In this document: piece after piece, positions 56,897-64,000 of the stretch
How the letters are laid out: every line of letters starts with the position of its first letter
How positions within the stretch are numbered: the first letter of the stretch is position 1
Source: Xenoacremonium recifei
Lineage: Eukaryota > Ascomycota > Sordariomycetes > Hypocreales > Nectriaceae
DNA length: 64,000 bases
Direction of reading: 5' to 3'
Assembly (NCBI GenBank): GCA_012184525.1
Contig: WOFQ01000001.1
Location: 1,550,001-1,614,000, forward strand
Notes under the pieces: generated by a model
What the model saw: the letters and a program-made list of their open reading frames with translations, nothing else
Database searches by the model: none
What the model was told of the DNA's origin: nothing
Position numbers and translations under genes: made by a program

Positions 56897-59415
56897 ATGC
56901 CCACCGAGACAACACCGCTCATACAGACGGTGCGGGTTGGGTCTCCCCAACGAAGATACCCGCATCAAACATGTCGACGGTTCTTCACCTTGGTTTCCTG
57001 CACCCTCCTCATCGCAGGATTCACCACTTTCGCAATACATGCATTTTTCATATGGCCCAATCATTATGGGAAAGAACACTATGATCACGATTCATTATTC
57101 TTTGACACAAAAAAGAGCTTGAGTCCTGAGGAACTTCAGAGCATTCTGTTTCATACCCCAGATGCAGAGAAGGCCAGGGAATGGAGCAAGTATTACACTG
57201 CGGGAGCACACCTCGCGGGGAAGAACCTCTCACAGGTATGATCAACCTCCACTCAAGGATCAATGGTTTCCTAACTCTCCTAGGCTGAGTGGACTCGAGA
57301 TCGATGGTCCGACTGGGGTGTGAAATCCGAAATTGTTTCTTACGATGTCTACATCAACTATCCTGTGGACCATAGCGTCTCACTTCTCAAAAAGAAGGGA
57401 GACGATAATTCTTGGGATGTGACATTTGAAGCTGTACTTGAGGAGGATGTCATTGATGAAGACCCTACGACTTCTGTCGAGAACCGAATCCCGACTTTCC
57501 ACGGCTACTCTGCCAGCGGAAATGTGACCGCGCCTTTTGTCTTTGTTAACTACGGCACGTACCAGGATTTCGAGGATCTTGTTGAGGCCGGAGTCCCGCT
57601 TGAGGGAAAGATTGCCATTGCAAAATATGGCGGTATTTTCCGCGGTCTCAAAGTCAAGCGTGCCCAGGAGCTGGGTATGATCGGCTGCTTGATTTACAGT
57701 GACCCTGGTGATGATGGAGAGAGGACTGAGGAGAATGGATACAAGACCTATCCTGAGGGTCCTGCAAGAAACCCGAGTAGTGTTCAGCGTGGAAGCGCCC
57801 AGTTCCTGAGCATCCGCCCAGGTGATCCGTATGTGTTTCACTTTATTCCTTGTGACGAAGGTGGCTAATATCTCTAGTTCAACTCCTGGGTATCCTTCAA
57901 AGCCAGGCGTTCCTCGGGCTCCCGTGCATGACGCCACTCCCTCAATCCCTTCCATTCCACTTTCGTACGTGGATGCGCTGCCTATTCTGAAAGCGCTCAA
58001 TGGCCATGGGCCAAAGATATCCGAGTTCAACAAATATTGGAACAGAAACCTCGGTCTCTCCTACAAGGGAGTAGAATACAACATTGGGCCCTCTCCCGAT
58101 AACATCGTGGTCCACCTCTACAATCAGCAGGAGTATGTCACGACACCTCTGTGGGATGTCATCGGCATCGTCAACGGCACTATCCCGAACGAGGTGATTG
58201 TCGTCGGAAATCACCGAGATGCCTGGATTGTAGGCGGTGCGGGCGATCCTAACAGTGGTTCCGCCGTCCTCAATGAAGTCATTCGCGGAGTCGGAAAGGC
58301 CCTCGAAGCCGGTTGGAAGCCTCTTCGAACCATTGTCTTCGCCAGCTGGGATGGCGAAGAATACTCCCTCATCGGCAGCACCGAATGGGTTGAGGAGCAT
58401 CTCCCCTGGCTCTCAGAAGCTAACGTGGCCTACGTCAACGTTGATGTTGGCGTCAACGGGCCTCGTTTCAAAGCCTCCGCTGCTCCCCTTCTGAATCAAA
58501 TTATTCGCGACGTCACGGCGCTTGTTCCGTCCCCCAACCAGACTATCCCAGGCCAAACCGTCGGCGATGAGTGGGATGGTCACATTTCTACGATGGGTAG
58601 TGGAAGCGATTTCACGGCCTTTCAAGATTTCGCCGGTATTCCCAGTATTGACATGGGATTCAGCTTTGATAGCCAGAGTGCTGTCTATCACTATCATAGC
58701 AACTACGACAGTTTTCACTGGATGACCGAATATGGCGATGTTGGATTCAAATACCACAAAACTATGGCTCAGATTTTGGGTCTTTTTGTGGCAAAGCTTT
58801 CTGACACCGTCGTGGTACCTTTCAATGCGACTGAGTACGCCCTCGCTCTCGATGGGTATCTTGACAAGGTTGAGGCCAGGCTTGAACCTTTAGAGCCAAC
58901 TAACGAAGATGAGATCTTCGCTCTTCGGGGTAGCTTGAGCTCAATCGAAGCGACGGGCAGTGATGATGCATTTAGAAAGAGTCTTGAGGGAGTCCGGGAA
59001 TCCCTAGTGCTACTTCGAATCAAGGCGGCCGAACTAGATGAGCAAGCCGCCTGGGCAAGGCACCAGCTTGAAGTTGGCATTCCATGGTGGAACATTGTCG
59101 AGAGAATTCGACTGGGAATGACAATCGTCAAGGTCAATAAGCAGTATAAGTTCTTCGAGAGAAACTTCCTATATGAAGGCGGATTGGATGGCCGAAACTG
59201 GTTCAAGCATGTGGTGTTCGCGCCAGGATTGTGGACTGGATACGCCGGTGGTAAGTATACTTTTTTTACCCTCTAGGTCTTGCTCGCTGACTTTAGCCTT
59301 AGCTGTGTTCCCTGGATTGATGGAGAGTATTGATGCCAAAGATTATGTGAACGGACTCAAATGGGCGGGCATCATTGAAAATTGCATCACAAACGCCATT
59401 AAGAGTCTCAACTAA
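56897..59415 (+). CDS. M28 metallopeptidase, glutamate carboxypeptidase II / transferrin-receptor-like
   Basis: Four exons, 56897-57235, 57284-57828, 57878-59250 and 59303-59415, giving 789 aa. A type II membrane topology is predicted: cytosolic MPTETTPLIQTVRVG, one membrane segment at about residues 30-52, then the lumenal/extracellular part. It has a PA domain (EGKIAIAKYGGIFRGLKVKR) and an M28 catalytic core with zinc residues in NHRDAWIVGGAGDPNSG (His407, Asp418), SWDGEEYSLIG (Glu455/Glu456) and HYHSNYDSFHW (His568), and a C-terminal dimerisation-type helical domain. All catalytic positions of GCPII-like enzymes appear conserved, so it is probably an active carboxypeptidase, perhaps vacuolar like yeast Vps70/Tre proteins. 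The stop lies only 47 bp from the HET gene's stop. Confidence 0.93.
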
Positions 59416-59462
59416 GTTTGAGATCAACAGCCACTCAATGTTTTTCTAGGATAAAGACTAAT

Positions 59463-61994
59463 TTATGAGAAATATGAAACGAAATGGAACTCCTCGAACC
59501 AGTCTCGTCCAGTCGCCATGATATCCGTCTTAACTGCTTCACCCTCCATGATGCCATGGACAAAGGCATCGCCTTTGATCCTCCAGACCTGACTCCCGTC
59601 ATCTAGGATAACAGAGGTGGCAATTACAGGGTTTCCATGTCCTAATAGAACAAGTATGCCATCTCCAGGCTGAGTCAAGCAAGGGACCAAGGCGAGCCTC
59701 CCCTTTGGTGTCGTTGCAAGCCGACGACACGGTGTGCGAGCCGCCATGGCCTGCCGCGCCGGCGCTGACATGAAGTCCGCTTTATCTGCTGCCGGCGGCC
59801 CTGTGAAGTACGACCCAAGTGGTCTTCCTGCAACCAAAAGGTCCTTCGACGTCTGTACAAAGTCCCACAACCTGTGATCTGGTGACTCCTTGGCGGGTTC
59901 TGTGGCCGGAATTGACGAAAGTAGGCGCGAAAACGAAGAGGGCGCCTTTTCACCTCCGACTTCTGTGCCTCCCACGAGAGTCCACCAAAGGACATCTTCG
60001 GGCGTGTCTTCATACGGCCAGTCCGGGTTGAATTTCGACTGCACGACGTCGCCCTGGAAAAGACTCCGGAAGCGCATGTGCTCTCTGTCAGTCATAGAAA
60101 TTCCACCGAGGCCGTCGATAGCATCTGTGACGAACCCCCTGCAAACAAGATGCTCGTCTCCATTCTCGACTATAAATTCAGGCATGAACATCTGACGACC
60201 CCATGAATAGGGTGGTTGCAGCGCTGTAGGGTCATCGGCGTGCCATTTCCCTTCGATGATACCGATTCGTCTGCCAGGCTTGGCTCCCAAATTGGGACAC
60301 CAGAAAGGAAGTTTATAGTCATCGGAGAGTGCGGCGCCTGCGCCATCTAGGAATTGGAACACAGTGGCAGAGTGACCTTGCAAGATGCACTGCTTCACAA
60401 AGTCCACAAAGACGTCTCCAGTTGGTCGTTGGTAAGAGACGCCTATCTGGAAACTGGGCAGACCAGGGATGGCCAGCATGCCGTACACCCTATCAATGGT
60501 CTGCGTTGCGTGTGATTCACGGATAAGACGGAGAGCCATATGGACCGAACTCCCTCTTAGGGGCCCATGGTATGTTTGGCCGCCGTGGAAGTTCACGGGT
60601 AAGAAAATGCTGCCTGGTGGGAGGTCTGGAAGCGGTTTCCGGTGACCAGCGCACTCCAACTGTGCAATCGTTGCAACATGCAAGATGGAAGGCTCGACCT
60701 CCATTGAGATACCTCGCTTCTGAAGTGCCCGGGGTATTATCTCCTGGAAGATGTCCAGCGCAGACGTGATCATGAACACTGCGTCGCGCACGTATCGCCA
60801 CTGCGTGACCGTAGAACCGCAGATAATGGGCATGCCCGCTCGTCCCATAGCCAGCTCTTGTATGACCCATAGACGCCTCCAGTAAGGCCTGTTGAAGAAG
60901 AGATAAAGCTGTACCATCTCATCGTACGACGCGTCGTTGTCCAGCGTGTGAGCTATCTTGCGGATCATGTCGCTCCAGATGTGCATGTTGTTCTTGAGTG
61001 CCATGTGTGCTTGATTGCGGTGTGTATGTGCCGTGTAAATGTCTGTGTCGTCCATTGCCTCGACGTACTCGGTACGGTAGTTGTTGCTTGTTACATGGAG
61101 ATAGTCGATGGCCTCGTCACTTGTGGCATCGGCGGGACCGAGCCAGACGATGATGTTGCCCGCTTGTTCGTAGATGGACGACATCATCTTCACTTGAGCG
61201 TCTCGTTCGTCGTCGTCGTTCTGGTTGATGCATACGGCGTCGATCCAAATCCATAACCCTCGTCTGAAGGGTTCCAGGTCTTGGAACTCCCGCAGACCCT
61301 CCTCCAAGTTTTTTGTCACTTGGACACTATGACCATCGATGAAAATCTGTCTTCTGTCCCTGTCGTCTCCCCAAGTATAAGACATGGCAACATAGTTCCC
61401 AGGACACTTGTCGTGTCTGTCTGCTCGGGTCCACCGGAAGCGATCTCGGTACTGCGGTTCATCGGAAGGAGGCTCTACTACCGCCCTAGCCAACTCTGGC
61501 GGTATTTGCCTGTAATTTGAAGTAACTCTTCCAGTCTCATCTTCTGTTCCGAGTGATATTTGGATGTTGTCGCCCACTTCTTCGTGCCGCATCAAGCTCG
61601 AGAACTGGCCTATGAGGCTCCCGGGGGCGACTTCCGGCAAGTTATCGATGATCTTGTTTCGCCTCTCCAGAGAAGTTCTCCCTTTCAATCGGTCCATCAT
61701 CCTTCCCATCTTACCCCGGCCTTTTTTCTCATCGAGGATTTTGTATACCTCATCATGCTTGAACGTCACGTACTCATCCCAACGAACGCTTGGTCTCTTT
61801 GGCGGCTCGACTGACTCTCCTCTCGCGAGGGCTTCAATGCAGAGCTGAACTGTACGCAGCCGGCATCTTATGGGAGATGACTTGGCTTCGTCATCCCGTC
61901 TGGGCTCAATTCTGAGAAGCCGAATGGATGTGGCATCAGGAAGCGGCTTATATGGGTAGGTGTCCCATCTTGGTCTCGGCTTTGCGTCTACCAT
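59463..61994 (-). CDS. HET-domain (heterokaryon incompatibility) protein
   Basis: Single exon, 843 aa from the ATG at 61994 (context GCCAAGATGG). An in-frame ATG at 62114 would add 40 residues but has a weak context. The N-terminal 190 residues contain LPDATSIRLLRIEPRRDDEA, the usual lead-in, with an insert of charged sequence. The HET domain (about 200-390) shows YVAMSYTWGDD, GLWIWIDAVCINQNDDDER, MSSIYEQAGNIIVWLGPAD and PYWRRLWVIQELAMGR, the three classic HET blocks. The C-terminal half has a region with VYGMLAIPGLPSFQIGVSYQ and a terminal EHLVCRGFVTDAIDG-type domain. HET proteins trigger cell death after fusion of unlike strains; the partner allele is not in this window. The terminal region is close to a possible decayed AT-rich segment upstream. 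Confidence 0.93.
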   Translation of the reverse strand: MVDAKPRPRWDTYPYKPLPDATSIRLLRIEPRRDDEAKSSPIRCRLRTVQLCIEALARGESVEPPKRPSVRWDEYVTFKHDEVYKILDEKKGRGKMGRMMDRLKGRTSLERRNKIIDNLPEVAPGSLIGQFSSLMRHEEVGDNIQISLGTEDETGRVTSNYRQIPPELARAVVEPPSDEPQYRDRFRWTRADRHDKCPGNYVAMSYTWGDDRDRRQIFIDGHSVQVTKNLEEGLREFQDLEPFRRGLWIWIDAVCINQNDDDERDAQVKMMSSIYEQAGNIIVWLGPADATSDEAIDYLHVTSNNYRTEYVEAMDDTDIYTAHTHRNQAHMALKNNMHIWSDMIRKIAHTLDNDASYDEMVQLYLFFNRPYWRRLWVIQELAMGRAGMPIICGSTVTQWRYVRDAVFMITSALDIFQEIIPRALQKRGISMEVEPSILHVATIAQLECAGHRKPLPDLPPGSIFLPVNFHGGQTYHGPLRGSSVHMALRLIRESHATQTIDRVYGMLAIPGLPSFQIGVSYQRPTGDVFVDFVKQCILQGHSATVFQFLDGAGAALSDDYKLPFWCPNLGAKPGRRIGIIEGKWHADDPTALQPPYSWGRQMFMPEFIVENGDEHLVCRGFVTDAIDGLGGISMTDREHMRFRSLFQGDVVQSKFNPDWPYEDTPEDVLWWTLVGGTEVGGEKAPSSFSRLLSSIPATEPAKESPDHRLWDFVQTSKDLLVAGRPLGSYFTGPPAADKADFMSAPARQAMAARTPCRRLATTPKGRLALVPCLTQPGDGILVLLGHGNPVIATSVILDDGSQVWRIKGDAFVHGIMEGEAVKTDIMATGRDWFEEFHFVSYFS

Positions 61995-62710
61995 CTTGGC
62001 GATTTTGGTGGTCTCATTGTATCTGCAACTCGATTTCCTCCTGCAGAAGGTAGAAGAGGCGGTGGGATTAAATACGAACTGAGACCCTCGCACATGGACG
62101 GATTGTGTGAGCATCCAGCCGCAGTGCCCAGGCCGCTATGGATCGCTAATTCATGCATCTAGAAGGTCTAGACTGCTCGAGGTTATTTTTAAGCCTAAAT
62201 CATGTTTGCATCCGATTCGATATGGCTCGAGATGGTGGAGAACTTGACTTTCAGCTTGGACGGTAAGTATCACTAGGTCTCATCCAATAACATCAGCTAA
62301 GCTTCCCAATTGAGCGCTGGCCATCCATGTCGGGATTCTACGCTTGAATGGACCCCGTTCAAGGGATGCGCCACGGCGCCTAATCCTTAGAGTCATGCAT
62401 ACTCTTCGCATGGGATCCCTTGACTTAGATAACAAAACCCCCGAGTAATAAAGATGTCTTCTATAATATAAAAGATAGTTTTTATAACTAATAGGTTAGG
62501 GATAGGGCTGTGATAAGGAATAGGGATATAGCTAAGGGATGGGGATCTGGCTGAGGGTTATGTACAGCTGTAGCTTAGTAAGTATGGCTCATATTTTACT
62601 CTGGAGAAATAATAGGGGAGAAAAATGCTAATAAGCGACTTATGACGAGCTATGAGACGTGTAAGAGGAATAATGCATGCTCTAAAGTCTATAGTGTTAG
62701 GTAGATCTAA
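61995..62710. promoter_or_regulatory. upstream region of the HET gene with an AT-rich segment
   Basis: 700 bp between the HET gene's start and the stop of the FAD oxidoreductase (both minus strand). 62430-62710 is clearly AT-rich with many TA steps (TATAATATAAAAGATAG, AACTAATAGGTTAGGGATAG) and simple GGGATA-like repeats, unlike the flanks; it may be a mutated repeat remnant or simply promoter sequence. Confidence 0.5.
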
Positions 62711-64000
62711 TTAAAGGCGTGCTGCAGCTCTTTGAACCCTTTTCTGAGTATACTCGAAGCACTCTGGGAGTCCAGTTGAGCTCCACGACTCTCCGATGAT
62801 CAGCTTCGCCAAGCCCGGAGCACATGTAAATGCTCTGGCCATTCCTGGAATATTAGTTAGCTAATTTCTTCGTTTTGTGTCTGCGATTTTCCCTGCAGCC
62901 ACTCACCATGCCCGTTGAAACCAGCACAAATCCACTGTCCTTCAAGCCCCGGAATAGCACCAATGAGAGGCACATGGTCCGGAGTCACTCCAATAATTCC
63001 GACCCAAGCATAGTCAAGTCCTTCCCCAGGTCGAAGAGATTTCTCGTCAGTATGCGCAAGAGCCAGAAATTCGTTTGTAGCATTCTTTGCAATAGATTCA
63101 TTGACTGTAGTAGCATCGTCGAATGACACGCGATCTATTGACTCTGCTTCTGCTTGCGTTCGAGTACCCGAGCCGCCGAAAAAGATGGTTCCATCCGCTA
63201 CCCTTGGGTTTACTGAGAAGTAGTTGTCGCGGGCATATCTCAGCGACATGGTGCTTCGAATCATTTCGTTGCTAGAGAGAGAACTTGTTGGAATGAAGGA
63301 GTGCACTTGTGACCATCGCGATGTTAAGAAATCGGTCAACTGTGGGAGCAGCGCCGCCGCATAGGCGTTCGTGCAGTGGACAACAATCTTGGCGGTAATA
63401 TTTCCTCGGGGTGTATGGACATCCCAGCTTGTCGTGGTTGATCCATCACTGGCTTGATGCTTAACCACTTGAGTTGCTGGGCAGTGAGTCCATAGTCTCA
63501 CCCCTTGAGAAATGAGATGAGTAAGAATCCATTGTGTCAACTTTGCAGGGTGGTTAGAGCCTGCGGGCCACTCATACGCGGCAAATGCTTTGGGATGTCT
63601 TGTTCTTGACTTTGCTTCGGACCCCTGGTATACCGTAATGTGAGAAGCGTCGCCGCCAGCCGCCTTGAAAGATTCGAATGCGTTTGCCATGGAGTCCGCA
63701 TACGCCTGAGTAAGACAAGTCTCGATTGTGGTCGTGTGGTGGAAGTCACACTGTATACCATTTGACGTTATGAACTCCATTGCCTTCTGGAGATGGAGCT
63801 TCTCGTCCGCCAAGATCTTCACAGCTTGATCAGATCCAAGTTTGGCAGCAAACCCGGGAAATCCAGGAAATGCATCTATTGAGTTAAATTAGACATTAGT
63901 ACATCAGAAGAAATATAGAAAGAAGCAGGTATTTTGCATTACCAGGACGAATATGCCCGGCGTTCCTGCCAGTGGCACCAGACACGGCTTCTCTTGCTTC
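62711..64000 (-). CDS. FAD-dependent oxidoreductase (DAO family), 5' end outside the window
   Basis: Partial gene on the minus strand. Exons in view: 64000-63943 (partial), 63875-62907 and 62844-62711, in one frame, giving 386 residues plus stop. The first exon reads EAVSGATGRNAGHIRP, matching the flavin-binding region of D-amino-acid-oxidase-like proteins near residue 80-100, so roughly 80-100 N-terminal residues with the GxGxxG motif are missing. Later motifs are LTQWILTHLISQGVRLWTHC, the VVHCTNAYAAALLPQL strand, LDYAWVGIIGVTPDHVPLIG and GQWICAGFNGHGMARAFTCA, the conserved C-terminal flavin site. The 62-nt last intron splits HG-MARAF. Family members oxidise amines or amino acids; the substrate is not visible. 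It is co-oriented with the HET gene. Confidence 0.9.

Noticed and set aside
61995..62114. 40-residue N-terminal extension of the HET protein
   Set aside because: The upstream ATG has a weak context and the extra residues do not resemble HET-protein starts; kept only as an alternative.

Overview
This window is nuclear DNA of a filamentous ascomycete, most likely a Sordariomycete and probably Hypocreales. The evidence is compact genes with many short introns (about 48-100 nt, GT..AG, CTAAC-type branch sites), moderate GC, and gene families typical of that group: an Msb1/DUF1708 polarity protein, a HET-domain protein, a fungal F-box-like family and an Ssb-type Hsp70. I cannot name the species from the sequence alone.

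Layout. Positions 1-18.8 kb form a dense housekeeping block: MSB1-like gene (+), a DUF726 alpha/beta-hydrolase membrane protein (-), a TMA23-type G-patch nucleolar protein (+), tRNA-His guanylyltransferase THG1 (-), COMPASS subunit SWD1 (+) and the largest RNA polymerase II subunit RPB1 (+). Positions 18.8-30.3 kb are an 11.5-kb gene-poor stretch. It holds one small cysteine-rich gene I can support and what look like decayed coding remnants at 26.4-28.0 kb. It ends at a short gene (30.3 kb) with a classic pyrimidine-rich leader.

Positions 32.3-36 kb are an unusual repeat-rich island: an F-box-like gene, an inverted truncated copy of its 5' end, a frameshifted ORF bounded by oppositely oriented copies of an AT-rich repeat (the right side an array of about 18 units of 19 bp), a tandem 130-bp duplication, and about 225-bp direct repeats on both sides. 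Next come SSB Hsp70 (-), an SDR epimerase-like gene (+), a second 19-bp minisatellite (41.8 kb), a two-TM membrane protein gene carrying an in-frame TAG (-), and an F-box/beta-propeller gene (+). The right end has a SprT-like metalloprotease gene (+), an MFS transporter (-), an M28 glutamate-carboxypeptidase-like membrane peptidase (+), a HET-domain gene (-) and the 3' part of a DAO-family FAD oxidoreductase (-), which runs off the window.

The genes mostly act independently. THG1 and SWD1 share a 340-bp divergent promoter. The gene pairs MSB1/DUF726, TMA23/THG1, SprT/MFS and M28/HET are convergent, and M28/HET are only 47 bp apart. The most interesting signals are the composite repeat island at 33-36 kb, the recurrence of a 19-bp period in three unrelated minisatellites, the nonsense codon in an otherwise intact gene, the RPB1 terminal-exon arrangement, and the large gene-poor region with coding relics.
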